Source of the DNA: Congeria kusceri
Taxonomy: Eukaryota; Mollusca; Bivalvia; Myida; Dreissenidae
Assembly (NCBI GenBank): GCA_027627225.1
Contig: JAPFQT010000166.1
Location: 310,001 to 374,000 of the forward strand
Length of the DNA stretch: 64,000 nt
Direction of reading: 5' to 3'
Shown: one piece after another, positions 34,560 through 48,248 of the stretch
Position numbering within the stretch: position 1 is the stretch's first letter
How the letters are laid out: every line of letters starts with the position of its first letter
Position numbers and translations under genes: made by a program
Notes under the pieces: generated by a model
Databases searched by the model: none
Seen by the model: the letters and a program-made list of their open reading frames with translations, nothing else
What the model was told of the DNA's origin: nothing

Positions 34560-35420
34560 TATATAGATACACTATAGCGAGACCTCGCTTGGTATTGCAT
34601 ACAGGTTGGTGGGGTGAATGTCACCGTTACTAAAAATAAAAAGGGTTTCCGCTCAATAAATTGATAACACATTGAGAAATTGTAATGAAACTTCATTCAT
34701 AGATATATGTATTATATTGAGACCTCGCTTGAGATTGCATATGGGGTGTATGTGGTCAACGTCAAGGTCACCATTACTAAAAATAGAATAATGGGTTTCG
34801 CTGAATAACTTGAGAACACATTGAGATATTGTAATGAAACTTCATATGTAGATACCTTATAACTAGGACTTGCTTGCGATTGCATTTGGAAAAGGTAGGG
34901 TCAAGGTTAATGTCACCAACAGTTTCCACTCAGTACATTTTGAATGAATGTAGATATTTTATTGAAACTTCATGTAGATACCTTATATTGAGACCTCGCT
35001 GGGAATTGCATATGGGGTGATGGGGTCAAGGTCAATGTCACAATTGCTTAAAATAAAACAAACGGTCTACGATTTTCAGATCAAGAACGAATTGAGATAT
35101 GGTAATGTTACTTGAAATGTAGATACCTTATATTGAAACCTCACTTGGGATTGCATATTGGATAGGTAAGTGTCAAGGTTAATGTTATTTATAGAAAAAG
35201 GTGTCGGCCCAATAACGCAAGAATTATTTGAGCCATTGTAATACAACTTCATATAGAGATACATTATAGCAAGACCTTGCATGGGATTGCATATTGTTTT
35301 GGTGGGGTCAAGATCAAGAGACGCCGCTTGGTATTAATTAGGGGATGGATGAGGTAAATGTCACCATTACTTGCATTCTGCTTAATAACTCAATAGTGGA
35401 TGGAGCTATTGTTATTGCGG
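34560..35420. repeat. Dispersed tandem repeat, six diverged units of about 140 bp
   Basis: 'gacctcgcttgggattgcat' recurs at about 34581, 34721, 34866, 34991, 35137 and 35273. It is followed by 'ggtcaaggtcaatgtcacc.ttact.aaaataaa' and 'taactcgagaacg.attgagatattgtaatgaaacttcat'. This is a repeat widely seen in bivalves and other protostomes, from memory. Confidence 0.8.
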
Positions 35421-37430
35421 TTAAACATTTTTACTCACATAAACAAACTTCTGTTCAGGGTCAATTCTCTGCAAGGTCCTCATTAACAACTAAAAAATCA
35501 ATTTCTTAACTAAAGTTGTACTTAAGTGTGAATCCTAGCCATAGCTTTATGACCTTCACCTTGCATCCAGAACTTTGTTTATTATTGTGCTGACTTCTAT
35601 GTATTTTGTTCGAAAATTTTATTTTTCGTGGACTTTTCACGTTTCATTTTGTTTTGACGTTTGCGATTGAAAATACTTCATAATTAATGTTATTGCTCAG
35701 ATTTGCTCTATGTACTGTTGTGTTTTATAAAATTAGATGACAATTAATTTAAATGTTTTGAAGTTATTTTTGCTAGTGCTACTAATTAGTAAAATATAAT
35801 AGCTTTCTATGAATTCATTTGTTAAAGAAAATGCCTTTGTATATGCCTATATATTTTATGTTTAGTTAAAATATTGTGTACCGCATTATAGCTTATTTTC
35901 AATATTGTTTATCAAGTATTTGATTGAAAATGCAATGTTGTACAAAATCGGATAAGTTCTGTTCAAAGGTGAAAGTGACAAAAAAAATTCTTAACGATAC
36001 ACTGTTTTAATGGCAATGTTTAATGGACTCACTATAACATATTAAAACCTAAGCATCAATGATCCAATGCTTTTCAAACATTGTCAATTGTCATTTGGAA
36101 CGACGCGTGATTGAGACACTAGATATGCGATTAGAATCCTCATGCTTTAATCAGATTCTACATTTATATTAATATTCACAAACATAAATACCACTAAAGT
36201 TGTATACACGTATTAATGAATCGATATTTCAATATTAGAACAAGTTATTGAATAGCAGAAGATCGATCGATGTTCGTGTATGAAACATAGGTAAGGTTAT
36301 GTATGGAGAGGTATTTAGGCAAAACTTACATTGGTGTTTCAACATGCTTGCTGATATGGTCATTGTGCTAGCTGGCGCAGATTTTGTGTTTGATGACACT
36401 TTCATTTTGATTGATGACGATGTCATATTTCCAGCTGACAATGCCATCATGCATATTTATATATACTGGTTGATCGTTGTTAGTAGCGTACTTATATTAT
36501 GGGCAAACCAATGACACCATGATGTGTGAACTATTTATATAAATGTGAATAAAACGCGATTAAACCATTTAACACAGAAGACGAATTTAATTTGCAAGCA
36601 AACATTAAGCAATAAGCAACAAGCAATATAGAACAGCCTAAATACGACGTAAACGAAACGAAACGATAGATAACGGTACTTTACGAAAAATATGTTTAAC
36701 ATCGGTTTGTATATGTCATTTACACCTTTCTCACTGAAATTTAAAAACGTCAAAACAATTTGGCTTTATTTATAAAACACATTGATTGAACATTTGACTA
36801 CGATTAGATAATCGTAAAGTAAGTTGTCCACTGTCTTTTGCTTGGAAACTTCAATAATATAACTCGGAGACACAGGAGAACCGTAGAATCTTTTCAAATC
36901 GGTGGTGTGTTAGACATTAAATACGTACTTTTGTTACTTGTACATATTTAAACATTCTTCACAGCATTAGTATTGCTATAACTGACTAAAATATGATAAA
37001 ATAATACAACACGCCCTTGATCTAAAACATAGTGTAATCATTGTTAATTATTATTGTTTTGTTTATATACTAAAATATAACAAATATCCAGATACGGATA
37101 TAGTTCTGTCCGCATATGATTCGGAAAACCAAATTGATAACTGCAAAAGTCAGTACATTACATCACACATACACTTTATTTACATTTGTTATAACTTAAT
37201 TTATTAGAATTATATTTATGCTTTACAATGAACATGTACTAAATTATTTTCCAACATCAAAAGATAAACACTTGTTATTAATTTAAATGGACGATATTTA
37301 TCTGTACTGGTTAATTATTATGCATGCACGACCGTTCACAGTTTGTTACTTTTAAATGGTAGTATTCATTTAAATTCCTAAGGAAATTCCAAACAATGCA
37401 AAGTTACTTTGATTTTATGTGACTGTTCAA
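35421..37430. other. AT-rich spacer
   Basis: Short open frames overlap on both strands at 36235-36514. The minus-strand one ends at a good donor sequence (GTAAGTTTT), but neither shows a recognisable domain. I do not call a gene. Confidence 0.4.
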
Positions 37431-37764
37431 TCCTATAATTTCGGCAATTTTCTCCGACAAGTAATTATTCCAATTACGGAAAACGAACGACCGCCACCTT
37501 CTGTCGTGATTCGCTTTGCAATTTTGTATCTCGCATTCCGCTTACTGCTTAGGGCCTGTGGCCTGTTGCTTACTGCCAACTTGCATGTGGCATAGTGGTT
37601 AAACATATTGTGGTTGGGTATTGCGTTCTCGGTGTTACTGAGCAAAAAAAAAAACCATTGATGACAAGGGAAGCATGTTAGAATTTATAAGGAAGAAAGA
37701 TAGCACTATAATTATAATTATATTGCATGCAATTATGATGGGTCATAATAAACACACCAACACG

Positions 37765-37869
37765 CATGTTGGAACAGTCATCAAGCATGGTGGAACCATC
37801 AGCAAGCATGTTGGAAAAGTCAACATGAATGTTGGAACAGTCAGCAAGCAGGCTGAAACACCCATCAGG
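37765..37869. repeat. 21-bp minisatellite, 5 units
   Basis: 'catgttggaacagtcatcaag' and four variants follow each other without gaps. The period is a multiple of three, so heptapeptide repeats appear in open frames on both strands (37675-37890 plus, 37872-37678 minus). I regard these as non-coding. Confidence 0.85.
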
Positions 37870-37889
37870 CATGATGTAATGGTTGCATA

Positions 37890-39599
37890 AATACTCCTCC
37901 CGACTTATACATTCGAAAAAATGGAAATGCCGTCGATATGCTCCTTTTAAATGGGTTGTAGTAACAACTCAGATCATTAAATGTCAGTACATAAACATAT
38001 TATTTGAACGTCTTTAGTTTATAAAATTCCTACAGCCTTTATTTTGATACATAATTTAGCGAAACTGCGAACGAGTGTTCTTTTATCATTCCTACTGGTA
38101 ATGTCGTTGATCGATTTCTTAAACAAAACACCTTTATCATGAGAAAATAATACAAAATATGTAAATCGTGCTTACTGTTTATCAAAAATTTACTCCATCG
38201 GACCATTTCGCCGGTCACCACCGAAAGTCTTCTTAAAACCTCTTAATGAGGTGGTCCGGTGAGTCTCCTAACCGTGGCCTTCCTGAATGTGCTGTTGATA
38301 TGTTTCGTATTTAGCAATACAAGTCTTAAATTGTTCAGAATTCTTACTAATATTGTATTCAAATGGTTTTAGTTGATTTTTGAGAATCATTATGATAATA
38401 CTCAGTTTTTTTTTCTTTCACGTATTGTTATATTTTGCTGAAAGTAAATTTACCACCACATATCATAGATAGAGTGAACATTTACCCCCTTACATTCTGG
38501 AAAGAGTGTACATTTACTACACAATTTTCATGAGTTAGCTTACATTTACCGACATTATTAAAGAGCATCTGGAGTACTGCCTATGTATATCGTATACCTA
38601 GACAGGCAGTCACTGGAGCCTGGAACCTCCATTGCTCGAAGTGGTTGTCCTAACATTATTTAATATTCGAATTAAGCATTCCGGAACATTTTTGATGTAC
38701 TTTAGTTGCATACATTCGACATAAAATTGTAATTTATAATGATCCTTATTTGCTGACATTTCGTTTCTTCGTTAAAGTGTTATTTTCTGCCATTTCGCAC
38801 CTTTACGATATGTATCCCAACACATAAGACCAAAAACGGTTTGTGGACAGGTTGTATCAGTTACTGAATATTTATGCCCTCTCTAACGCAAAATCCTGTA
38901 TCCGCGCTGGAAGTTTACATTGTTGGTAAAGGAAATTAATGTAATGCGTACATGTGTTTTAATAAGAAAACTAGAAATGCTAATTATGGTGTTACATAAA
39001 CCTATACTCATATCAAGTTTAGCAGTAAATAACATAATGTTAGTGTTATATAAGAACTATATAAGTGGTAATGTACATACGATACAGAACTGTTGTGCTG
39101 TATTATATATTTTAATGGGTACATTTCATTTCTTAGCTCGACATTTCAAAGAATGTGAGCTTTTCAATTTGCCCGGAGTCGGCATCAACGTCTGAACTTG
39201 GTAAAAGTTTTGGTATAGCAGACCCAGTATTGTCAAATGAAACCTTGACATGGGTTTGGCGATTCACATATTTGAAGTAAATGCCTCCTTTGTATGTTGA
39301 AGTGTGTTTATAACGAGAAACATACTAGCATTTGACTGGTTAAGGTTTTTTACACCATCCAGAGTATGTTAACGCTATCACCAACGAGTAAATATGATAT
39401 CTGATTGGTGCAAAGCAGATTTGTAGTGAGCAGGTGAACCTGAAAGCAACTTTCTCAGCTGACATAAACGCATTATAATAAATGTATATTATTTTCTGAG
39501 AAAGAATAAGTCCTGATAATGCACATAACTAAAATCTATGTTGTTTTTTTTTCAAAATTAATATGCATGAAAAATGATTGATGCACACTAAAAATTATT
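37890..39599. other. Spacer, nothing recognised
   Basis: AT-rich. The open frames at 38039-38221 and 38920-39195 have no signature. A run of 'acatttac' words occurs at 38455-38560. Confidence 0.4.
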
Positions 39600-39990
39600 A
39601 TTGATACTGCATAAGATATTTATTTGAAACTTGGAATCTACGAGTACGTTTTACTCCAACATCATGTGCAACAAATTTCAAAGAGTAATGCCCCTTTTTT
39701 AATTAGATTGTCTGGTTAAAGTTTCGTTTGAAAAGCCTTTTAACTTCAAAGCTTCAAAGTATAATCACTTGAAACTTGGCATATAACATTGTCATAAACT
39801 TCAGCATCGGGTAAAACTATACCCATAACTGAGTTTTGTATTTTGACAGATTTATCCCTATTTTTAACTTAAAATTTCAATATAACATTTTAGATTCAAA
39901 GGTCTAGCGACTTTTGAACTACAAAAGACATTCAATTTAAATTTGAAATATAACACATCATTCAAATTCAACAAAGGGCGTTTCACTGTT
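39600..39990. repeat. Degenerate dispersed repeat
   Basis: Two to three diverged units marked by 'cacttgaaacttgg.atata' (39605, 39765, 39940) and 'cccctttttaa' words. Similar text is common in invertebrate genomes, from memory. Confidence 0.45.
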
Positions 39991-40514
39991 TTATATATTT
40001 TTACTCTATTACACTTAAAAAGCTACCAATTTGAATTGACATTCGTATGTCGATCCCACGATTGGCCAGTGTGGTCTCGTTTTTGATTATTAAAAAATGT
40101 ATATGTTGCTTGACAATTGTATTTTTTCTACCTGAATAGCATATTATAAGCAATTCTTGTCCTACCAATAGCTTCTTTAAGACGTTTATCAAAACATTTC
40201 CTCTAAGTCATACGTCGCTGCATAACTTTGTTTTGTAATTCGTTCCCATTTAAATGATTACATTTAATGGTCACAATGCGAGTTTATTGTTTATTTCCAT
40301 TTTTCCAGTGGCTACATTTATAACAATATAGTTTTGTAACTGGAAACTTGTGTTCCTAAAAAGTTGGAATTCCAAATACAGTGCCGTTAATTGTTGTTAG
40401 CCGTTATATAAATGTCACTTTGTTGTTTGCGTCAACGCAGCCCAGTCGACATATGTATACATATACATTTGTGGGTTCTTCCGTCCAAGATACATGTAAC
40501 AACTACTGAAAGGC

Positions 40515-41690
40515 TTGAATATCAATTATTTATATAGCATCTGTACATAACGTGTAATAAAACTACAATAATATCAATCCAAACAGGATCGTCCGATGGT
40601 AACGAACTGATATTTGGTGTGACTGCTAATAAGACATTGAAATAAAAGTAATACCGATATAGATTTATAATTTTATAATATGATTCAATGCGTTTGAGTT
40701 GGTCAGGTACATATATTATTAAATTCTACAAATACTGTATTTGTAGAGCTAATTTCCCTTGTTGATGAATAATGAAAGAACACAACTACGCCGTAATCGG
40801 CAACTTTTACTTAAATGCTACTATCAATAAATACATTTATTACATCCCTTACTATAAATAGTAACACATTTACGTTGATTTTTACCGGATACGGTATTCA
40901 AAGCGCCGGGCATACACATTTGGTGTGCCAAATACGGATTTTTCTACTTTCGGTGTGCCGAAATACGGGTATTTATAGCGCTACAAACAGCACATTCGAA
41001 TATCACGCTATATACGGCACATTAGAATAGTATTTCTTAACACCATAAGTACTTAATTTCATATGTTTTAAACATATTTACACTTAATAAATTGCAGTAG
41101 TTTGCACTTAAAATACGATTATAAAATGTTTAAAGAGTTAATAAAGATGTAAATACCTGCTGCTCTTTCTCCTAATTATCCTAGTTGGCTGTAGCGACTG
41201 ACAGTACAAGGCAGAAAACGTTCCCCGAGCTGATTAAGCCGAAAACGATTCACATTCATTGCGCTGCACTATAAGAGTTTGAATATAACCTACATGTGGA
41301 GCCAATACGCTGACTGGATTGCTTTCATTTAATTAAACACTTAATCATTGTTCTTAACGGATGTTCTTTCTGAGTTTTGATTGGCTGATTGAATTCCCGA
41401 CCATTTAGAATATGTAGTACTATATATGGATATTTACTATGCCCACGTTTCAATAATGCACAGCCACCGCCCCTTCTTCCCCTTCTTAACCAATATGATT
41501 TTGATTAATATATTTTAACAATTACTTCAATGACCTTTCAAGGAAGATAACGCAGCAAAAGTTAAAACCCACATGTATATCCTTTAGCTGTTATTTTAAA
41601 GCGACGTGTAATAGTTCTATCGTGTACAAAATTCCCGTCCTGCTCATGCACGTAATCAAGGATTGCATTTGACTTTTTCGCTATTCCTTT
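40515..41690. repeat. Segmental duplicate B: Mab-21 flanks without the gene
   Basis: The stretch 40515-40660 matches 10810-10985, 40665-40845 matches 12110-12330 (3' flank), and 40985-41240 matches 16230-16560 (5' flank). The coding exons, intron and most of the 53-bp array are missing at about 40850. Text at 41545-41690 matches duplicate C (46650-46765) with about 250 bp extra in B. Confidence 0.7.
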
Positions 41691-41699
41691 CGATATTAA

Positions 41700-43747
41700 C
41701 AACTACAACTACTACTACTACTATTGGGACACTGTTTTTAAAATTGGCAATTTAGTGTCATTTCAGTTGTGAATGTGCATTTGGATATTCCATATATCTG
41801 TATCTCATTAATGTGGCTGCTTGTCGGCGCGTCACGAAGTACTCCCTGGGGGAAATATCTATATCCACTGTTATTTGCTTGTTTTAAAGGGATTAATATA
41901 CACACCTATAACGCAATTAAACATAGGAATAATGGTTTTGTATCTCAGTTGATGACTCTAAATAATGAGACACATTAAGGTCGAATTATTGTTTCTGCTT
42001 TCAAAAATTGGGAAAGCAAAATAATCGTTTTAAGAGCCTCAACATGTATCGTAATTACGGTATTGACGGAGTATTGTTCAATCGATATCGTGGGTGTTGA
42101 ATTCCTATCCGCGGACAAGTACAGTGTCACTATCGGTATTATTAACTGTGCAGAAAATAAGATAGATCACAGTTTGTTACAATTCATTGGTTAAAATGCG
42201 ACTAAAATGCTGGTCATAACTGCAACCAAAATGCACATGTACGCAAAGTACAGTTTATATGCTTATATCGCAGTGTAAGACATTTTGAATACAGTTTTAA
42301 AAAAATGGATGAAACATACGTGGTAATATACAAGTCATTAAGTCTGTAACGGGGAAACAAAGGCGCATACATCATGTAATATAAAGGCATACATATTAAT
42401 ATAAAGACAGTATAAACCTTATGACTAAAATGTAAATGTATGTCTTCTTAGAACACATTAAATTGAATGTACATGTTATGGTGAATGCTTCAAAGAATTG
42501 GTAACTGTGTAATTAAAACCCATTCTGAATCTTCTACGAAAACACTTTAACAAGACCAGAGTTTTCATAAGCAAGGAGTTTCAACACTTATTCAACAAGT
42601 ACACACTCTTCAAGTAGTTAAGCTGTTTGTAAACAATGGATAGTACAATTGTCATATTGTACACACGTTTATCACAAAAATTGCATTGTTTTAGCGTTGT
42701 GCGAGGGTTGTTCGGAAAGTTCGTAGACTGGTGTTGTAAATAATATGTACTATTCTTAAAACAAATTATATTGGTGCGCTTGCTTAAATATTACTAACAA
42801 AACTGTTCATTTTGATTAATGTTTTATGCTGGCATACTTCTTAACTCTATACGCAGTTTTCATGAAAACCTTGTGTTGTCCAATTTACAAAAAGTCACCG
42901 TACGAAATAAAAAATATTCACGTTATGCCTAAAAATCCGTACGATAACTATCTTAAGATCGTAATGTTTTTCGAGAAAGGTTAAATATTTTCTTGAAAGT
43001 TTAGAAAATTCCCAGAAAAAATAAAAGCTATCTTGCCGGAGTATCTTTGTATGAAAATCTTATTTTTGCGATAAGTGATAATATGTTCCGAACACAATTC
43101 TGATTTTCTTATGCCGAAATGGTCACTTATTTAGCTTCATTTCTTGATAACGAGTTATTTTTTTTACGAAAACATCAAACTCGAACGTTTTTCAAGTTTG
43201 TGCGAAAGTGCTTTTTTTTAATTTCGTGAAATGTTGTAAAACTTGTTTGAAAATTATCTGGTTATCATATGCAGAGATATCCCACAGTATAGTTTGACGC
43301 CAAATTGTTTTAAAACAACACTTGAAGTATGGAACACTTCAAATTGTTCTTAATTGTTTTACTTGTAAGTCAATATTTAGGCACTTTCTTTTTCGTCAAT
43401 TTCCCGTGAATCTGCATTTTTTTAACGCTACATCATCATTAAAGCCTATTTCAAATCTGTGTAAAAATCTAAAAAATTAATGACCATAAATAAACAAACG
43501 ATAACATTGATAAACGTGATTAGATGATATTTCCCGGCGGGTGTTCACGGGTTGGTTTTTACCTGGCATTTTTCGTTTTCTTGAACTTAGCCACATTAAA
43601 TAATACAAATTATAAGAAAGCGTTTTTAAGTATATTGTATTTCTATGAGATTATACGCCGAGATCTTATTCATTCCAAAAAAATACACCTTTGAGAAAAT
43701 GCTGTTCCATTAGGACACTTCCCCAGCAGATTGAAGCGATGATACAT
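41700..43747. other. AT-rich spacer
   Basis: A short (cta)n run lies at 41705-41722. An open plus-strand frame at 41769-41978 has no signature. Nothing else was seen. Confidence 0.4.
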
Positions 43748-44132
43748 CGATGATTGTCGACTTCCTCGGTGTTCAACGGATTTAGAATAGTCGAGTCGCG
43801 ACTGTGCCACTATAAACTTCACAGTGTTGCTGAGTTTACATTCCAACATGTATGGGAAGCGTTTACTCATTACAATCTTTCTAAACTAAAAAATACGAAC
43901 AGATCAAAGATAAGGCATTAAGGTAGGGAATGGTACTGGGAAATGACTGTCGACTTCCTCCGTGTTCAACGGATTTAAAATAGTCGAGTCGCGACTGTGC
44001 CACTATAAACTTCACAGTGTTGCTGAGTTTACATTCTAATATGTGTGGGCCACGTTATTACAATCTTCTAAACTCAAAAATACAAACAGATCAAAGATAA
44101 GGCATTAAGGCGGGGAATGGTAATGGGAAATA
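43748..44132. repeat. 193-bp tandem duplication
   Basis: 'tgtcgacttcctc.gtgttc' begins at 43755 and 43948, and the two units are about 93-95% alike over their full length. A minus-strand frame (43870-43670) crosses the first unit. The second unit diverges from it, so there is no support for coding. Confidence 0.9.
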
Positions 44133-45739
44133 TGTTCGCAGTGGGTACTTCGGCATATAAAGTGTGTTTCAGCGTTTGGATAATATTTTGAGAAATAGCA
44201 ATGTTATGTTCGTCCTAATCGGCGTCAAACTGCTCCGTACTGCGTGTGTTGCGCTGATTTAGTTATGGTGTACCAATGTGTACCATTCATGTGTATTTTG
44301 AATATATTTTACAAACTTAACAATTATACTTGATTAATTTTATTATGAAGTTCCTATATATTTTATTAAAGCAAAACAAATACCATTTGAGCAGTCTACG
44401 AATGTTCCCGAAAACCCTCGTATGTGATTAAGTATCAGTTGGAGATTTCTCACGCTATCAAGTATTAGCATCTACATAATAGCTTCCTTATTAAGCAGAA
44501 CACTCACATGTCTCAAGTACTGGTTGAAGTGTGCAGGCAAGGCTCTGTATTGAAGCACTTGTACTTCAAAACTTCCTACTTCAGGGCGAATGCTAAATGT
44601 CACGTGAATATTCAGAGCTGTGTGTGTGCCTTAGCAATCACATGCTGGTTAGTTACATTTATGGTGCAGCTGTTCGTGTTTTCAATGTTCGTCATTTTGC
44701 ACATCAGAAACGAGACAATTTAGGTTTATATAGTATAGTATAACGCATTGCAGTCGTTCTTACTTAATTTTTAAGAAAATGGTTTTAAACATATTTATTT
44801 GTCGCTATATAACACTAAAACAATTCAAAGATTAAAATACTTCAAAACATCTTCCTTCAGAGATGATGCTATCAAATCAAAAATTAAACTGCAATCTGTA
44901 TGCAATGTTTGGTAAAAAATAGTCTTTGACAAAAAAAAGCAGTATATATGATGTGAAGCATAAGGTATTGTTAAGCTCATTACGACACATGCGACTGATT
45001 TTTTTAAAGGACTTTTATCACCATTGCCTACATACTGAGTCTCGAATATATAGCTTTGAACAACCATTCATTTAAAGTGAGCAACACTCTATAAACAAGT
45101 GTGTATCAACACAGGTGAGCAAACATAAAAAAACTCTAACTGTTGGGTTTGCATCCCAAGTCAAACACAAAGGACATTTTTGAATGTTGCAGAAGCAATT
45201 GTGCATAGCTTGTTCTTTGTTCCAAAAGTGAACACACTAGAAACGCAATTTTACATGAATACTGACAAATTATTCAATTATTTACATGGCAAGAACAAAA
45301 AAAATATAAACGAACATAAATACATGTACTTTAATTATTTATATTAAGCAGAAAGGGCGTGTTTGCAAAACCAACAAAAGTAGCACATTATGTCAACAGA
45401 AACAAGCAAAGGTAGATCTAAGCATAGACATGCACTTAATGCTTGCAGTAGTACGATGTGCACCAATCAATATATACTACTTAATTATGCACAGGCATTA
45501 ACAATAAATGAGATCATATACATGAAGACATTGCACAATATTATCTTTGCAATCAATACCATAGCTCAAGAGATCAACATGTGTCGCATTGCTCAAACTG
45601 TGGCTTAAGGAAATCAAGAGCAGTCAGTCCTAACGGTGTGTGTGTTGTAATGAAAAAATAAATGGCTAAATATGATCTTTGAAAAAAAAAAAATAATGGA
45701 AAAAGTAGCACTCTGCGAAGATGTAGATGCCTGTAAACA
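44133..45739. other. Spacer, no gene recognised
   Basis: The open frame 44508-44723 ends in a hydrophobic stretch ('CALAITCWLVTFMVQLFVF'), but no acceptor or family match is apparent. Otherwise AT-rich DNA. Confidence 0.4.
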
Positions 45740-46765
45740 CCAGGCTAAACTGCGCACGCTAGAATACCTGTATACATTGGACCCATTTAGACACGTGCAA
45801 CAAGAGCGCACATTTTAACACAGGCCTAAATATTGCACTTTAGAATTCCAGGCTAAATATCTCACATTAGAACACTGGGCTCTAAAGCGCACCTAGGAAG
45901 ACCAGGCTATATACTACAAGGGCAAATTCAAAGACAAGGCTGAATATCGCACATTAAAACACCAGACAATGTGCACATTATAATTGCTGAATATAAAGCG
46001 AACATTAATCCAGCACGCTATATAGGACTATATGTTGGGCACATCAAATAAAAACAGAACGCTATCAAGAACAAAACGCTGTATATGTGTACACATAAAA
46101 TGACATATAGGGCACAGTATAATCGAATACTAAATACGACACATTAGAATATAACGCTGTTATATAGGGCACTTTAGAATATTACGCTTTAATATAGATC
46201 AAATTAAAACATAACGCTATATAGGGCACATAAGAATAAAACGCTATCAAGGGCATATTAGCACAGAACACTTTATAGGGCACATTAAAATATTATATCT
46301 TTATACCATAAGCACTAACTTACTTTCATACAAATTAAACCTACATGTATTTTAAAATGTGCAGTAATTTGCTTTTACTATTCTTAAGATGATTTAAGAG
46401 TGAACTAAAAGATAACTACCATTATTTTCGTTCAGTTATCCCCGCATTTCTTACTTTCGTCCTGCGTTCTGAGCTGATGAGAACAGGGCGTGCTGGAGGA
46501 CTTTGTTTCTACATCACATGAACGGTATCACAGCTGGCTGTAGGCAACGAAGATAACGGTACAAGAGCTGATATAGGCACAAACAATTCACATTCAGTAC
46601 ACTGCACTATATTAAACTATTTCACAGACATTTTAACGAATATAACGCTACCAAAGTTAAAACCTGTATAATTCGTTTATGATTGTGAAGCAACGGGTTA
46701 TAGAAGTATCGTGTACAAAACTGCCCGTCCTGCACATCCACGGATATCAAGGGCTTATACATTTT
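45740..46765. repeat. Segmental duplicate C: upstream flank of a Mab-21-type locus
   Basis: The left part (45740-46280) is a diverged array of 'gctatatagggcacattaga' units related to the 53-bp array at 15.2-16.2 kb. The right part (46280-46765) matches 16280-16700 and 41030-41690, including 'cgtcctgcgttctgagctga' and the 'tatcgtgtacaaa' segment. No Mab-21 exon is present nearby. Confidence 0.65.
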
Positions 46766-47181
46766 TATGGCACTAACAATGTCATGCACGTTATATTTAA
46801 CATTAGAAGATTAATTTTGAGATAGCAAACATAAAATAATGCATTATGAGCTAATAACATATAAACATTTTCAAAAAATAATTGAAATTTGAACCTACTT
46901 TGTTCAGTTTGGTGTTTACAATTTAAATACTACGAAACTAGCACGCAGTTCCTCGTATTTTATGTAATATATCTTCCAGCTCGCGGTAGGTAACCTGTAA
47001 ACAGTCGGATTTAATCTGCATCGCCACGAAATTCGACAGCAAATAGAGCTAGTATGTGTAAACAGTTTTACTTGGAGGGTCGGTGGTGTTGCAATAAACA
47101 GTATCCACCAAACCTAATGTTACTGACGCAGGTTATATAATAACGTAAACAATTACTATGACAGATGATAAATTAACTTTT
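46766..47181. other. Spacer left of element 2
   Basis: AT-rich. It ends in 'ctttt', the probable target sequence of the retrotransposon (the other side reads 'ttttt'). Confidence 0.45.
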
Positions 47182-47605
47182 TGTAACAGGGTATTCACTA
47201 ATAAACTTATTGATATTTTACTTACCACTAATCCAATTACAGAGTGAAGAGTATCAGTGTGAGTTAATATTTGTGAACTGTTTTTACTAATGTCCGTCCC
47301 TTGATTTTATAGTGAGATGCGTTAATCAATAAACAATAGGTGTAATCGATTTTTCAATCTTAGTGCATTCGCTATTTTGACTTTGCAGAAGTAAAGTCTC
47401 TGGCATTTACCATTTGCCTATGAAGTAACTTATTTTATATAAAAAATATTGGGGTTGGTCACTGGCCATGATTTGGATCATTTGGATCATTTGATCATTT
47501 GTATCATTTGGATCATTTGAATCATTTGTATAATTGCAACTAAGCAACCAACGAATAAAAAGTAAAACTATACCCACGAGTGGTTTTATATCACACCCTG
47601 CTACA
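47182..47605 (+). repeat. 5' LTR of element 2
   Basis: 424 bp, TGTAACAGGG...CCTGCTACA. It contains a 'tttggatca' repeat run at 47470-47530 and the motif 'aagcaaccaacgaataaa' near the end, which is also in the 3' LTR. Confidence 0.9.
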
Positions 47606-47607
47606 AA

Positions 47608-47621
47608 TGGCGCCCAACGTG
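47608..47621 (+). other. Primer-binding site of element 2 (tRNA-Lys type)
   Basis: TGGCGCCCAACGTG two bases after the LTR end, identical in sequence and spacing to element 1. Confidence 0.85.
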
Positions 47622-47923
47622 ATTTTGGACTGATGGTCAGGACCTAGAGAACCCAAGGAATACAACGGCGGATTCCCAACTGCCGACCCGAATGATTCAG
47701 TACTTTGGAACTCAGGCATTTGTACACCGAAGCTGCACAGAGTGTCAAGCTTTGGAACGAGATTTTAGCCCAGATCCATGCTTATTTGTCCTGAAAACCA
47801 GAGAACAGTAGTATTCCACCTTGTTGGCAGCTACCGAGCTGTATGCCAGACAGTATAATTTGACATTCTCCAACTGTGTGCAAAAACATCGACTTGCTGT
47901 AGACTTTGTCGAACTCTGCGTTG

Positions 47924-48030
47924 GAGCCCAGACCAGTGGTACGTTTGAGCCCAGACCAGTGTACGTTTGAACCCAGACCAGTGGTACGTTTAAACCCAGA
48001 CCAGAAGTGCGTTCAAGTCCGGACGAGTTT
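47924..48030. repeat. 24-25 bp repeat in the element 2 leader, about 4-5 units
   Basis: 'cccagaccagtggtacgttt' variants follow each other, the last diverged ('gtccggacgagttttgcgtt'). A short open frame crosses it without recognisable content. Confidence 0.8.
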
Positions 48031-48248
48031 TGCGTTCCAGACCATAACAGAAGCGATTCCCTCAGTGACCTCCAGTGATTACATTAGACACTCTAGGATC
48101 GTATCACGCGTACATGTTAATCTATAGTGACTGTAGACTCTCTATGGTGAACTGTACCAGTTAATGGACGGATTTTTGTTAAGTGTTTTAATTTTTAGTG
48201 TTTTAGTGTGTTTTAATGGATATTGGGATAATTTGATCAGGAATTGCT

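Noticed and set aside
36235..36514. Overlapping 71-codon frames, the minus-strand one ending at a GTAAGT donor
   Set aside because: No domain, no acceptor or partner exon, and both strands are open to the same extent, so coding cannot be supported.
37675..37890. Heptad-repeat proteins on both strands
   Set aside because: They are caused by a 21-bp minisatellite.
43670..43870. Minus-strand 66-codon frame with cysteines
   Set aside because: It crosses a 193-bp duplication whose second copy does not preserve the protein reading, and no family is recognised.
44508..44723. Membrane protein exon
   Set aside because: It has a hydrophobic stretch but no splice signals, homology or codon pattern that would distinguish it from chance.
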